Shown here: positions 31,833-40,474 of the stretch, piece after piece | How positions within the stretch are numbered: the first letter of the stretch is position 1 | How the letters are laid out: every line of letters starts with the position of its first letter | Source of the DNA: JBBRYB01 sp038238115 | GTDB lineage: Bacteria > Actinomycetota > Actinomycetes > Propionibacteriales > Nocardioidaceae | Assembly: GCA_038238115.1 (NCBI GenBank) | Contig: JBBRYB010000006.1 | Span: 1 to 64,000, forward strand | Direction: 5' to 3' | Length of the DNA: 64,000 nt | The notes under the pieces: model-generated | What the model saw: only the letters and a program-made list of their open reading frames with translations | What the model was told of the DNA's origin: nothing | Database searches by the model: none | Translations under genes and position numbers: made by a program

Positions 31833-32837
31833 GTGACCGTGCGGGTAGGCATCAACGGCTTCGGTCGTATCGGCCGCAACTTCTTCCGTGCGGTGGTGGG
31901 ATCCGGCGCCGACATCGAGGTCGTCGGCGTCAACGACCTGACCGACAACAAGAGTCTCGCTCACCTGCTCAAGTACGACTCGATCCTGGGGCGGCTGGAC
32001 GCCGAGGTCCAGGTGAGCGAGGACGCGATCACGGTCGGCGGCCGTCGCATCGCGGCCCTCGAGGAGCGCGACCCGGCCGCTCTGCCGTGGAAGGACCTCG
32101 GCGCCGACATCGTGATCGAGTCGACCGGCCTGTTCACCGACGCCACGAAGGCGAAGGCGCACATCGACGGCGGTGCCAGCAAGGTCATCATCTCCGCACC
32201 GGCGAAGAATGAGGACGTCACCATCGTGATGGGCGTCAACCACACGGACTACGACCCGTCGACGCACACGATCATCTCCAACGCCTCGTGCACGACCAAC
32301 TGCCTGGGGCCGATGGCGAAGGTGGTCAATGACGAGTTCGGGATCGTCAAGGGCCTGATGACGACCATCCACGCCTATACGCAGGACCAGAACCTGCAGG
32401 ACGGTCCGCACAAGGACCTTCGCCGCGCCCGCGCCGCGGCGCTCAACATCGTGCCGACCTCTACCGGGGCCGCGAAGGCGATCGGTCTGGTCCTGCCCGA
32501 GCTTAAGGGCAAGCTTGACGGCTACGCCCTGCGCGTGCCGGTGCCTACCGGTTCGGCCACCGACCTGACGTTCGAAGCGGGTCGCGAGACCACTGCCGAC
32601 GAGGTCAACGACGCGTTCCGGGCGGCTGCCGACGGGGACCTCAAGGGCTTCCTCAAGTACACCGAGGACCCGATCGTGTCGTCCGACATCGTCACCGACC
32701 CGCATTCGTGCATCTTCGACTCGGGACTGACCAAGGTGATCGGCAACCAGGTCAAGGTGGTCGGCTGGTATGACAACGAGTGGGGCTACTCCAACCGGCT
32801 CGTCGACCTCGTCGGCTACGTCGGCAGCTCACTTTGA
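31833..32837 (+). CDS. gap: glyceraldehyde-3-phosphate dehydrogenase, type I
   Basis: A 334-residue glycolytic enzyme converting glyceraldehyde-3-phosphate and NAD+ to 1,3-bisphosphoglycerate. The NAD motif INGFGRIGR is at residues 6-14, and the catalytic Cys is in SNASCTTNCLGP near 155. The catalytic His is in MTTIHAYTQDQ. WYDNEWGYSNR near the C-terminus is typical. GTG 31833 has AAGGGAG 8 bases upstream. The acidic residue after the second strand (VNDLTD) fits an NAD preference. It leads gap-pgk-tpiA-secG. Confidence 0.97.
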   Translation: MTVRVGINGFGRIGRNFFRAVVGSGADIEVVGVNDLTDNKSLAHLLKYDSILGRLDAEVQVSEDAITVGGRRIAALEERDPAALPWKDLGADIVIESTGLFTDATKAKAHIDGGASKVIISAPAKNEDVTIVMGVNHTDYDPSTHTIISNASCTTNCLGPMAKVVNDEFGIVKGLMTTIHAYTQDQNLQDGPHKDLRRARAAALNIVPTSTGAAKAIGLVLPELKGKLDGYALRVPVPTGSATDLTFEAGRETTADEVNDAFRAAADGDLKGFLKYTEDPIVSSDIVTDPHSCIFDSGLTKVIGNQVKVVGWYDNEWGYSNRLVDLVGYVGSSL

Positions 32838-32844
32838 GCTGGTC

Positions 32845-34050
32845 GTGCTGAAAACCGTCGACCGGTTGGCCGACGATCTCGGCGGACTCGCTGGCAGGCG
32901 GCTGCTCGTGCGGTCCGACCTCAACGTCCCGCTCGATGGCGCCACCATCACTGACGACGGCCGCATCCGCGCCAGCGCGCCGACCCTGCGCGACCTGAGC
33001 GGCCGGGGCGCGAAGGTGATCGTGATGGCTCACCTCGGCCGCCCCACAGGCACCCACGACCCGGCGTACTCCCTCGAACCTGTCGCGCGCCGCCTCTCAG
33101 AACTGCTCGACGCGTCGGTCACCTCGGCGAGTGACACGGTTGGCGAGTCCGCACGGGCAGCCGTCGAGGCGATGGCCGACGGTGATGTCGTCGTCCTGGA
33201 GAATGTTCGCTTCAACGCGGGCGAGACGAGCAAGGACGACGAGGTGCGCGGTGCGTTTGCCGACGACCTCGCCGGGCTCGGCGACGCCTTCGTCAGCGAC
33301 GGCTTCGGGGTGGTGCACCGCAAGCAAGCCAGCGTCTACGACGTCGCGCAGCGGTTGCCGCACGCCGCTGGCGGGCTCGTGCTGGAGGAGGTCGCCGTGC
33401 TGCGGCGGCTGACCGAGCAGCCGGAGCGCCCGTATGCCGTCGTGCTGGGCGGGTCGAAGGTCTCGGACAAGCTGGGTGTCATCGACAACCTGCTGACCAA
33501 GGCCGACAGGCTGCTCATCGGCGGGGCGATGGCGTTCACGTTTCTCAAGGCGCAGGGCCACGACGTCGGCAAGAGCCTTCTCGAAGCCGACCAGCTCGAC
33601 ACGGTGCGAGACCAGCTCGACCGGGCCGGCGCCGCGGGAGTCCAGATCGTGCTACCACGTGATGTGGTCGTCGCGCCCGAGGTCTCCGCCGATGCGCCCA
33701 CTGCCGTCGTGTCCGTCGACGCCATCGAGGCTGACCAGATCGGGCTCGACATCGGCCCGGAGTCAGGTGCTGCGTTCGCCGCGGCGATCGCCGATGCCCG
33801 GACGGTCTTCTGGAACGGACCGATGGGCGTGTTCGAGATGGCGCCGTTCGCCGAGGGCACCCGCGCGGTGGCGCAGGCGCTGACCGAGATCGACGGCCTG
33901 TCGGTGGTCGGTGGCGGCGACTCGGCGGCGGCGGTCCGCAAGCTCGGGTTCACCGACGACCAGTTCGGCCACATCTCCACCGGAGGCGGCGCCAGCCTCG
34001 AGTATCTCGAGGGCGCGACGCTGCCGGGCATCGACGTACTCGAGGACTGA
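32845..34050 (+). CDS. pgk: phosphoglycerate kinase
   Basis: A 401-residue glycolytic kinase that moves phosphate from 1,3-bisphosphoglycerate to ADP. The signature VRSDLNVPLDG (about 25-35) binds 3-phosphoglycerate. VLGGSKVSDKLGV, the GPMGVFE loop and GGGDSAAAV are the nucleotide-binding elements. The frame extends 25 codons upstream into gap, but GTG 32845 is seven bases after the gap stop and gives the normal length. The ribosome-binding site is weak, which fits coupling to gap. Confidence 0.96.
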   Translation: MLKTVDRLADDLGGLAGRRLLVRSDLNVPLDGATITDDGRIRASAPTLRDLSGRGAKVIVMAHLGRPTGTHDPAYSLEPVARRLSELLDASVTSASDTVGESARAAVEAMADGDVVVLENVRFNAGETSKDDEVRGAFADDLAGLGDAFVSDGFGVVHRKQASVYDVAQRLPHAAGGLVLEEVAVLRRLTEQPERPYAVVLGGSKVSDKLGVIDNLLTKADRLLIGGAMAFTFLKAQGHDVGKSLLEADQLDTVRDQLDRAGAAGVQIVLPRDVVVAPEVSADAPTAVVSVDAIEADQIGLDIGPESGAAFAAAIADARTVFWNGPMGVFEMAPFAEGTRAVAQALTEIDGLSVVGGGDSAAAVRKLGFTDDQFGHISTGGGASLEYLEGATLPGIDVLED

Positions 34051-34054
34051 CGAC

Positions 34055-34852
34055 ATGGCCACGCCGGCGCGCCGGCCCCTCATGGCGGGCAACTGGAAGA
34101 TGAACCTCAACCACCACGAGGCCGTGGTGCTCGTGCAGAAGCTGGCATGGACGCTCGCGGACAAGAAGCACGACTACGCCTTGGCCGAGGTCGTGGTGCT
34201 GCCGCCCTTCACCGACCTGCGAAGTGTGCAGACACTCGTCGACGGCGACCACCTCGACATCAGGTATGGCGCTCAGGACGTGTCGCTGCACGACGACGGT
34301 GCCTACACGGGGGAGATCAGCTCGGGCATGCTGGCCAAGCTCGGCTGCACGTACGTCGTCGTGGGTCACTCGGAGCGGCGCGAACATCATGGCGAGGACG
34401 ACGCGCAGGTCAACCAGAAGGCGCGCCAGGCGCTGGCCGCGGGGATGACGCCGATCGTCTGCGTCGGTGAGGGCCTCGAGGTGCGGCAGGCCGACGACCA
34501 TGTCTCGCACACTGTGGGGCAGCTCGACGGGTCGCTCGCCGGACTCAGCACAGAACAGGTTGCGGGGTTGGTCGTCGCCTACGAGCCGGTCTGGGCTATC
34601 GGTACCGGTGAGGTCGCGACGCCCGACGACGCCCAGGAGGTCTGCGCCGCACTCCGCGCCCGCGTCGCGGAGGTGCACGGGGCGGAGACCGGCAAGGCGA
34701 TCCGAGTCTTGTACGGCGGCTCGGTCAAGGCGGCCAACGTGGGCGCCATCATGGCCGAGGCCGATGTCGACGGCTGCCTCGTCGGTGGGGCGAGCCTGCA
34801 GGCGGAGGAGTTCGGCGGCATCTGTCGCTTCTACGCGATGCCGGTGCTCTGA
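34055..34852 (+). CDS. tpiA: triosephosphate isomerase
   Basis: A 265-residue TIM barrel interconverting dihydroxyacetone phosphate and glyceraldehyde-3-phosphate. AGNWKMN (about 10-16) supplies Asn and Lys. The catalytic His is in VVGHSERRE, the catalytic Glu in AYEPVWAIGTG, and the phosphate-gripping end is YGGSVKAANVG. It begins four bases after the pgk stop. Length is normal. Confidence 0.97.
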   Translation: MATPARRPLMAGNWKMNLNHHEAVVLVQKLAWTLADKKHDYALAEVVVLPPFTDLRSVQTLVDGDHLDIRYGAQDVSLHDDGAYTGEISSGMLAKLGCTYVVVGHSERREHHGEDDAQVNQKARQALAAGMTPIVCVGEGLEVRQADDHVSHTVGQLDGSLAGLSTEQVAGLVVAYEPVWAIGTGEVATPDDAQEVCAALRARVAEVHGAETGKAIRVLYGGSVKAANVGAIMAEADVDGCLVGGASLQAEEFGGICRFYAMPVL

Positions 34853-34886
34853 CGCCGTGGCGGTGCTCGCAGCGTTCCGCAGCAGG

Positions 34887-34892
34887 TAGAGT
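34887..34892 (+). promoter_or_regulatory. -10 hexamer TAGAGT for secG (leaderless)
   Basis: TAGAGT lies 8 bases before GTG 34901, so secG may have its own promoter in addition to read-through from tpiA. Confidence 0.45.
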
Positions 34893-34900
34893 CTCGTCTC

Positions 34901-35134
34901 GTGATTACGGCCTTCACCATTTTGCTCGTGCTGACCAGCGCTCTGCTCATCGTGATGATCCTCCTCCACAAGGGCCGTGGCGGTGGTCTCTCCGACATGT
35001 TTGGAGGCGGAGTGTCCAGCGGGCTCGGCGGGTCCTCGGTGGCTGAGAAGAACCTCGACCGCATCACGATCGGCGTCGCGCTGATTTGGATCGCATGCAT
35101 CGTGTCCCTCGGCCTCCTGCTGAAGAATGGCTGA
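34901..35134 (+). CDS. secG: preprotein translocase subunit SecG
   Basis: A 77-residue membrane subunit of the Sec translocon. Two transmembrane helices (residues about 3-22 and 54-73) flank the conserved cytoplasmic loop LLHKGRGGGLSDMFGGG. Position after tpiA is conserved in actinobacteria (M. tuberculosis Rv1440 follows the gap-pgk-tpi run). Confidence 0.94.
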   Translation: MITAFTILLVLTSALLIVMILLHKGRGGGLSDMFGGGVSSGLGGSSVAEKNLDRITIGVALIWIACIVSLGLLLKNG

Positions 35135-35144
35135 GAAAGCGACG

Positions 35145-35150
35145 TATACT
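35145..35150 (+). promoter_or_regulatory. -10 hexamer TATACT upstream of rbpA
   Basis: TATACT lies 55 bases before the rbpA GTG, leaving a leader with an AGGAG ribosome-binding site. No good -35 is visible. Confidence 0.45.
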
Positions 35151-35205
35151 CGCTGAGCGGGCGCCGAGGGCTTGGGCGCTGGGAACCGACGTCAGGAGTT
35201 GTGCA

Positions 35206-35562
35206 GTGGCTGGTGGGAGTGCCATCCGGGGCAGTCGAGTCGGCGCCGGGCCGATGGGCGAGGCTGAGCGGGGTGATACTGCCCCCCGCCAGCGCATTGC
35301 CTACTTCTGCGCCAACGGTCATGAGACCGCACCCATGTTCGCGGTGGAGGCGACCATCCCCGACACCTGGGACTGCCCGCGGTGCGGACTACCCGCCAAC
35401 CGCGACTCCGACAACCCGCCCCCACCGCCTAAGATCGAGCCTTACAAGACCCACCTCGCCTATGTGAAGGAGCGCCGCTCCGACGCCGAGGCCAAGGAGA
35501 TCCTCGACGAGGCCCTGCAGAGTCTGCGCGCCAAGCGCAAGTCCGGCGAGATCCTCTTCTGA
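35206..35562 (+). CDS. rbpA: RNA polymerase-binding protein RbpA
   Basis: A 118-residue actinobacteria-specific RNA polymerase activator that binds primary sigma factors. The N-terminal basic IRGSRVG, APRQRIAYFCANGHE, and the zinc-type pair CANGH...CPRCG are visible. The C-terminal sigma-interacting helices are RTHW-like KTHLAYVKERRSDAEAKEILDEALQSLR. The core motif APRQ and the ERRS helix match RbpA. The Cys pattern is Streptomyces-like; M. tuberculosis RbpA lacks some of these. GTG 35206 has AGGAG seven bases upstream. Confidence 0.88.
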   Translation: MAGGSAIRGSRVGAGPMGEAERGDTAPRQRIAYFCANGHETAPMFAVEATIPDTWDCPRCGLPANRDSDNPPPPPKIEPYKTHLAYVKERRSDAEAKEILDEALQSLRAKRKSGEILF

Positions 35563-35633
35563 CGCCGAGGCGCCAGCAAAGGCCCGACTGTGTCGGCGTG
35601 TTGCGCCCCAACGGGCAGCGTGGCGACGGTGCG

Positions 35634-35639
35634 TATGCT
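35634..35639 (+). promoter_or_regulatory. -10 hexamer TATGCT for the small gene at 35646
   Basis: TATGCT lies 6 bases before ATG 35646. Confidence 0.4.
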
Positions 35640-35645
35640 GGGAGC

Positions 35646-35843
35646 ATGACGCGTCGGCGCGACAGACATCAGCCTTCCGTACCTCATCCGCACCCGGACT
35701 ACACCAGGCTGCCCGCCCCGATCGACGTGTCGGATCTCGTGCAGACGCATGACGATGATCCCGAGGTGCACGTGCCCCGCTCCCTCTGGGCCACTCCCGA
35801 CATCGCTGACCTGGTGCGGACCAACGCCATCGGCGGCATCTGA
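35646..35843 (+). CDS. small hypothetical protein (65 residues)
   Basis: I do not recognise the family. The N-terminus is basic and His-rich (MTRRRDRHQPSVPHPHP); the C-terminal half reads like a short ordered segment (DVSDLVQTHDDDPEVHVPRSLW then ATPDIADLVRTNAIGGI). Third codon positions are GC-biased. A TATGCT hexamer six bases upstream and GGGAG close to ATG 35646 support expression. It follows rbpA on the same strand after 83 bases and could be a small actinobacterial protein that travels with it. Confidence 0.5.
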   Translation: MTRRRDRHQPSVPHPHPDYTRLPAPIDVSDLVQTHDDDPEVHVPRSLWATPDIADLVRTNAIGGI

Positions 35844-35904
35844 GCCAGGTTGCACACCTCGCTCAGCCCACTCGGGCGCGCGGAGGAGTCGGTGGCGAGG
35901 AGTT

Positions 35905-36873
35905 TCAGGCAGCCCTGGCGGTCAGTTCGCGCCGCTTGTCCGCGACGAGGCGGCCCGCCTGGGCGTCGGCGCCGTACACGTCCTTGGACCTCAAGATGAC
36001 GAACGTCCAGCCGAGTCGGCGTACGTGGGCACGGCGCCGCTCGTCCTTGGCCCTGTCTTCGGCCGAGGTGTGGAACTGCTCGCCGTCATACTCGATGGCA
36101 AGCTTCAGCTCGGGGTAGGCGAGATCGAGCCGATAGATCACGATGCCGAGGGCGTCTCGGATCTCCCACTGCACCTGCGGAGCAGGCAGACCGGCGTCGC
36201 GCAGACGCAGTCGGCTGAGTGATTCGGCCGGAGACTCAGCGCGGCCGTCGGCGAGTGGCACCAGCGCCCGGAGCTGGACGACACCGCGAGCACCGCGGAA
36301 GCGAGGAAGCTCGGCGGTGAGGTCGGCGATCGCGAAGCCGCCGACTCGGATGAGTGCGTCGATGGCGCCGATCGCCTCGTGCCGACCGATCAGGCGGCCG
36401 AGGTCGAGCGCGGTGCGAAGCGGGGTTGTCACGAGCACACCTTCGATCTCCATCACGTCACCAGACTCGAGGGTCCGGGTGCCACCGACGCACTCGGGGC
36501 GCCGGACCCTGCTCAGACCGGCAAGCCGGAAGACCTCGAGGGGCGGAATGCGGTGCCTGCCGTCGGGACCCAGGATGTCCGCTCCATGGAGCCATGCCGC
36601 TGTGCGGTCACAGATCACGGAGCCGGGTGGGATCACCTTCGCGGCCGCCGCGGCGCGGATGCTCGTCGAGTCGTACTGACCGGCGTCGACATACACGCCC
36701 TTGAGGAGCCTGCGTATCGTGCCGTGGTCCACCAACCGGCGAAGCACCTTGCGCGACAGGGCGGTTTCACGCGCGTCGTTGGTCGTGAACGGCACGCCGC
36801 CAAAGAGCATGTCGCCGGATGGCAGGACGTCGCCGTCGCGATCGACCGCGCAAGGTTCGAAGGGAAAGGCCAT
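35905..36873 (-). CDS. AbiEi-like winged-helix plus DUF559 (Vsr-like nuclease-fold) protein
   Basis: A 322-residue protein. The N-terminal part (about 25-75: KVLRRLVDHGTIRRLLKGVYV) resembles the AbiEi-antitoxin winged helix. The C-terminal part (about 215-320) is a DUF559/Vsr-like PD-(D/E)xK fold: YRLDLAYPELKLAIEYDGEQFH with acidic residues in the active-site pattern, then RRLGWTFVILRSKDVY. Such proteins are common in Nocardioides-like genomes; function is unknown and no AbiEii-type toxin gene is adjacent. ATG 36873 is preferred, ATG 36885 possible; no clear ribosome-binding site was found for either. Base composition is like the neighbours. Confidence 0.65.
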   Translation of the reverse strand: MAFPFEPCAVDRDGDVLPSGDMLFGGVPFTTNDARETALSRKVLRRLVDHGTIRRLLKGVYVDAGQYDSTSIRAAAAAKVIPPGSVICDRTAAWLHGADILGPDGRHRIPPLEVFRLAGLSRVRRPECVGGTRTLESGDVMEIEGVLVTTPLRTALDLGRLIGRHEAIGAIDALIRVGGFAIADLTAELPRFRGARGVVQLRALVPLADGRAESPAESLSRLRLRDAGLPAPQVQWEIRDALGIVIYRLDLAYPELKLAIEYDGEQFHTSAEDRAKDERRRAHVRRLGWTFVILRSKDVYGADAQAGRLVADKRRELTARAA

Positions 36874-37029
36874 GGGCGGAAGCATCGCTGAAACGGGGGA
36901 TCCGCCGCGGACGCTGTCCACAGAACCCGTCACCCCACCATGCTGTGGACAGAGCCGCTTCCAGAGCCGGTCACAGCCCGACACGCCGAGAAAAGCTGGG
37001 CCTTTACTGGCGTCTCGGCGGGTGGGGGG

Positions 37030-37794
37030 TTAGGAGGGCGGGAGGAGGGAGGCGGCGGGGCGGTCGAGGAACCACAGGGTGCTTTGCCGGCCGCTCGGAC
37101 CCGCAGCGGGGACCTGCGTGACGTCCGCGCCGGCCAACGCCTGCTGGGCGGCCCGCGCCTTCTCCTCACCCGTCACGACGAACCACACCTCGCGGGCACG
37201 CCTCAGCACGGGCATGGTCAATGTGGTGCGCGTCGGCGGCAGCTTCGGTGAGTCGCGGACGGCGACGGCGGTACGTTCGTCGTCCAGCTCCGGGCGCCCG
37301 GGAAACAGCGACGCGACGTGCCCGTCCGGCCCCACTCCGAGCATCAGGACGTCGAACGTCGGCGTCGTGTCGCCACCCCCGACACCCCCGCCGTGGGCTG
37401 CCGTGGCCAGCTCGTCGGCGTACGCCGAGGCCGCCCGGTCGGGGTCGTCTCCAGCCTGGTCCGACGGCGCCATCGGATGCACCCGGGCCGGATCGAGGCT
37501 GAGCGCGTCCAGCAGCGCCCGGCGCGCCTGCGTGTGGTTGCGTTCGGGGTCACCGTCAGGCAGGAAGCGTTCGTCGCCCCACCACAGCTCCACCTGGGAC
37601 CAGTCGACGACATCGCGCGCCGGCGAGTCAGCGACCGCCTCGTGGATGCGGTCAGCGATCGAACCTCCGGTCAGCACCCAGCTCGGGACACGACCGCTCG
37701 ACTGGGCGTCGACGAGCGTGCTGACGAGCCGAGCGCACACGGCCGCGGCCAGCTGATCGGGCGAGCGGTGAAGCAAGACTCTGGGCTCGGGCAT
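37030..37794 (-). CDS. pgl: 6-phosphogluconolactonase
   Basis: A 254-residue enzyme of the oxidative pentose phosphate pathway, hydrolysing 6-phosphogluconolactone. The N-terminal LTGGSIADRI, then WGDERFLPDGDPERN and FDVLMLGVGPDGHVASLFPG are the glucosamine-6-P isomerase/6-phosphogluconolactonase signatures. It is the last gene of tkt-tal-pgi-zwf-opcA-pgl; its ATG overlaps the opcA TGA. The length is normal. The opcA product upstream and the lactone made by Zwf fit its role. Confidence 0.95.
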   Translation of the reverse strand: MPEPRVLLHRSPDQLAAAVCARLVSTLVDAQSSGRVPSWVLTGGSIADRIHEAVADSPARDVVDWSQVELWWGDERFLPDGDPERNHTQARRALLDALSLDPARVHPMAPSDQAGDDPDRAASAYADELATAAHGGGVGGGDTTPTFDVLMLGVGPDGHVASLFPGRPELDDERTAVAVRDSPKLPPTRTTLTMPVLRRAREVWFVVTGEEKARAAQQALAGADVTQVPAAGPSGRQSTLWFLDRPAASLLPPS

Positions 37795-38927
37795 CAGGAG
37801 CCTGCAGCCGAGGATGCCGCTCTTGTGGCAGTGGACCTCTTGGCAGTGCTCTTCTTGCCGGCGGACTTCTTGGCCGTGCTCTTCTTGCCGGCGGACTTCT
37901 TGGCCGTGCTCTTCTTGCCGGCGGACTTCTTGCGACCAGACTTCAACTTGTCGCCCCGCTTCGCCTCGGACTTCGTGCCCTGCGACGAGCTCGAGGCCGA
38001 GCCGTTGCTGACCGACGGCTGGTCGGCGATTCGGCAGAGCGACTTCACCGTGTGCGCATAGACGTCGTCCGGGTCGAGGCGACGCAGCTCCTCAGCGAGC
38101 AGCTCGGAGGTCTCTCGCCGCTTCAGCGCGACCGGCCGGGTCGGCGCGTTCGGGATCGCGAAGTCCGCGAGCACACCGTCGGGGCGGGAGACCTCTATCT
38201 CACCCCCGCCGGTTGCCAGGGCCACGCTGGTGATGCCGGGCCCCTTGGACACGGACCGCTCGATCGGCACGTGCAACCGATCGGTCAGCCATGCGGCCAG
38301 CAGGTCAGCGCTCGGGTTGAGCCGCTCGGCGGTGACCACACCGGACGAGACCCTCGCCGGGTACTGGTCGAGGGCTGCCGCCAGCAAGGCGCGCCAGGTC
38401 GTCAACCGGGTCCACGAGAGGTCGGTGTTTCCCGGCTTGTAGTTCCTCGCCTGGGTGAGCATCGCGGCCGAACGACCGCGCCCGACCGAGGCCGTGTCGG
38501 TGATCCTTCGCTGCGCCAGCGAGCCGATCGGGTCAGCCGCTGAATCGTCCGGCGCCTTGCTCGGCCACCACGCGACCACAGGCGAGTCCGGAAGCAGAAG
38601 CGGGAGTACGACGCTTTCGGCATGCCCGGCGAGGTCGCCTGACATGCGAAGCAGCACGCTCTCGCCCGAGCCGCCGTCACCGATCCTGACCTCTGCGTCG
38701 AGGTTGGCCGCGCCACGCGAGGATCGGCGGATGACCCCCAAGATCCGCGACGGGTGCTCGCGGGAGACGGTGCGAGCCGCCTTGAACGCGTCGTAGTGCC
38801 CGCCCTCGTCCATCACGACGACGAGCGTCAGCACCATCCCCATGGCGGGGGAGCCGGCCTGTCGCCGCGCCATGATCAGCGCATTGGCGATCTTGCTCGC
38901 GTTCGTGCCGGTCAGGTCGATGTTCAT
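37794..38927 (-). CDS. opcA: glucose-6-phosphate dehydrogenase assembly protein OpcA with Lys-rich tail
   Basis: A 377-residue protein of the OpcA family, an allosteric partner of glucose-6-phosphate dehydrogenase in actinobacteria and cyanobacteria. The conserved core (about residues 1-310) begins MNIDLTGTNASKIANALI and includes RILGVIRRSSRG, LLLPDSPVVAWWP and NPSADLLAAWL. The last 60 or so residues are a Lys/Ser/Ala tail with three copies of KKSAGKKSTA, encoded by 30-bp DNA repeats. This tail is absent from the core family. It lies between zwf (8-base gap) and pgl (ATGA overlap). Confidence 0.93.
   Translation of the reverse strand: MNIDLTGTNASKIANALIMARRQAGSPAMGMVLTLVVVMDEGGHYDAFKAARTVSREHPSRILGVIRRSSRGAANLDAEVRIGDGGSGESVLLRMSGDLAGHAESVVLPLLLPDSPVVAWWPSKAPDDSAADPIGSLAQRRITDTASVGRGRSAAMLTQARNYKPGNTDLSWTRLTTWRALLAAALDQYPARVSSGVVTAERLNPSADLLAAWLTDRLHVPIERSVSKGPGITSVALATGGGEIEVSRPDGVLADFAIPNAPTRPVALKRRETSELLAEELRRLDPDDVYAHTVKSLCRIADQPSVSNGSASSSSQGTKSEAKRGDKLKSGRKKSAGKKSTAKKSAGKKSTAKKSAGKKSTAKRSTATRAASSAAGS
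37851..37932. repeat. 30-bp tandem repeat inside opcA
   Basis: On the plus strand the unit is CTTCTTGCCGGCGGACTTCT plus TGGCCGTGCT. Copies start at 37851, 37881 and 37911 (the third is partial). The reading frame is preserved and gives the KKSAGKKSTA decapeptide repeats. Confidence 0.9.
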
Positions 38928-38935
38928 CGCTCTCC

Positions 38936-40474
38936 TCAGGGCCGGCGCCAGAAGCGACCGTCACGGGCCAGCATGTCGACAGCCGACTGCGGTCCCCAGG
39001 TTCCCGACTCATAGGGGTCCGGCCGGCCCTCGCTCGCCCAGAACTCGATGATCGGGTCGAGGATCTCCCACGACAACTCGACCTCCTCGTGCTGCGGGAA
39101 GAGGGGTGGGTCGCCGAGCAGCACGTCCAGGATCAGCCGCTCGTATGCCTCCGGGCTCGACTCGACGAACGCCCCTCCGTACGCGAAGTCCATGTTGACG
39201 TCGCGGATCTCCAACGCCGTCCCGGGCACCTTCGAGCCGAAGCGCACCGTGACACCCTCGTCGGGTTGGATCCGGATAACGAGCGCGTTGTGGCCGAGCT
39301 CTTCGGTTGCCGTCTTCGCGAAGGGCAGGTGGGGTGCCCGCTTGAAGATCACGGCCACCTCGGTGACCCGCCGACCGAGGCGCTTGCCGTGCCTGAGGTA
39401 GAACGGCACACCCGCCCAACGGCGCATGTCGATCTGCAGCTTGATCGCGGCGAATGTCTCGGTCGTCGAGTCCGAGGGAATGTCGTCCTCCTCGAGGAAC
39501 CCGCCGACGTGCACACCGCCCGCCCAGCCCTCGGCGTACTGCCCGCGTGAGGTGTGCAGGTCGAGGCGCGCGGGGTGGCGCACGGACCGCAGCACCTTCT
39601 TCTTCTCGGTGCGCAGGCTGTCGGCGTCGAAGGAGATCGGCTCCTCCATCGCGATCAGAGCCATCAGCTGCATCAGGTGGTTCTGGATCACGTCTCGGGC
39701 GGCGCCGATGCCGTCGTAGTATCCGGCACGGCCGCCGATCCCGATGTCCTCGGCCATCGTGATCTGCACGTGGTCGACGTAGTTGGCGTTCCAGATGGGC
39801 TCGAAGAGCTGGTTGGCGAACCTCACGGCGAGGATGTTCTGCACCGTCTCCTTGCCGAGGTAGTGGTCGATCCGGAAGACGGACTCGGGCGGGAAGACAT
39901 CGGAGACGATCGAGTTGAGCTCCTCGGCGCTCTTCAGGTCGTGTCCGAACGGCTTCTCGATGACCACGCGCCGCCACGCGCCGGCCTGGTTCTCGGCGAG
40001 GCCGTGCTCCTTGAGCTGGCCGATCACGTCGGGGAAGTACTTCGGCGGAATCGACAGGTAGAAGGCGTGGTTGCCCCCGGTCCCCCGCTCACGGTCGAGG
40101 TCCTCGATCGTCTGGCGCAGCTGGCCGAACGCGACGTCGTCGGCGAAGTCACCGGGCACGAAGCGGAAACCTTCGGCCAGCTGGTTCCAGACCTCGTCGC
40201 GAAACGGCGTGCGCGAGTACTCCTTCACCGCGTCATGGACGACCCGCGCGAAGTCCTGGTGGGCCCAGTCGCGACGGGCGAATCCGACCAGTGAGAAGCC
40301 TGGCGGCAGCAAACCTCGATTGGCGAGATCGTAGATGGCCGGCATCAGCTTCTTGCGCGATAGGTCGCCCGTGACACCGAAGATGACGACTCCGCACGGG
40401 CCGGCGATCTGCGGGAGCCGACGGTCCTGCGGGTCGCGAAGCGGGTTGCCGGGTCCCTCGTGGACCACAGTCAT
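38936..40474 (-). CDS. zwf: glucose-6-phosphate 1-dehydrogenase
   Basis: A 512-residue enzyme that oxidises glucose-6-phosphate with NADP+. The N-terminal nucleotide loop is GVTGDLSRKKLMPAI (about 33-47). The active-site motif RIDHYLGKETVQN is near residue 195, with the catalytic His and Lys. EKPFGHDLKSA is also present. It overlaps pgi by four bases and is followed by opcA, its assembly partner. Length and motifs are normal. Confidence 0.97.
   Translation of the reverse strand: MTVVHEGPGNPLRDPQDRRLPQIAGPCGVVIFGVTGDLSRKKLMPAIYDLANRGLLPPGFSLVGFARRDWAHQDFARVVHDAVKEYSRTPFRDEVWNQLAEGFRFVPGDFADDVAFGQLRQTIEDLDRERGTGGNHAFYLSIPPKYFPDVIGQLKEHGLAENQAGAWRRVVIEKPFGHDLKSAEELNSIVSDVFPPESVFRIDHYLGKETVQNILAVRFANQLFEPIWNANYVDHVQITMAEDIGIGGRAGYYDGIGAARDVIQNHLMQLMALIAMEEPISFDADSLRTEKKKVLRSVRHPARLDLHTSRGQYAEGWAGGVHVGGFLEEDDIPSDSTTETFAAIKLQIDMRRWAGVPFYLRHGKRLGRRVTEVAVIFKRAPHLPFAKTATEELGHNALVIRIQPDEGVTVRFGSKVPGTALEIRDVNMDFAYGGAFVESSPEAYERLILDVLLGDPPLFPQHEEVELSWEILDPIIEFWASEGRPDPYESGTWGPQSAVDMLARDGRFWRRP

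Noticed and set aside
35181..35204. A SigR-type GGGAAC...GTT promoter before rbpA
   Set aside because: The two parts are only about 11 bases apart, not the required 18 or so; TATACT is a better promoter element.
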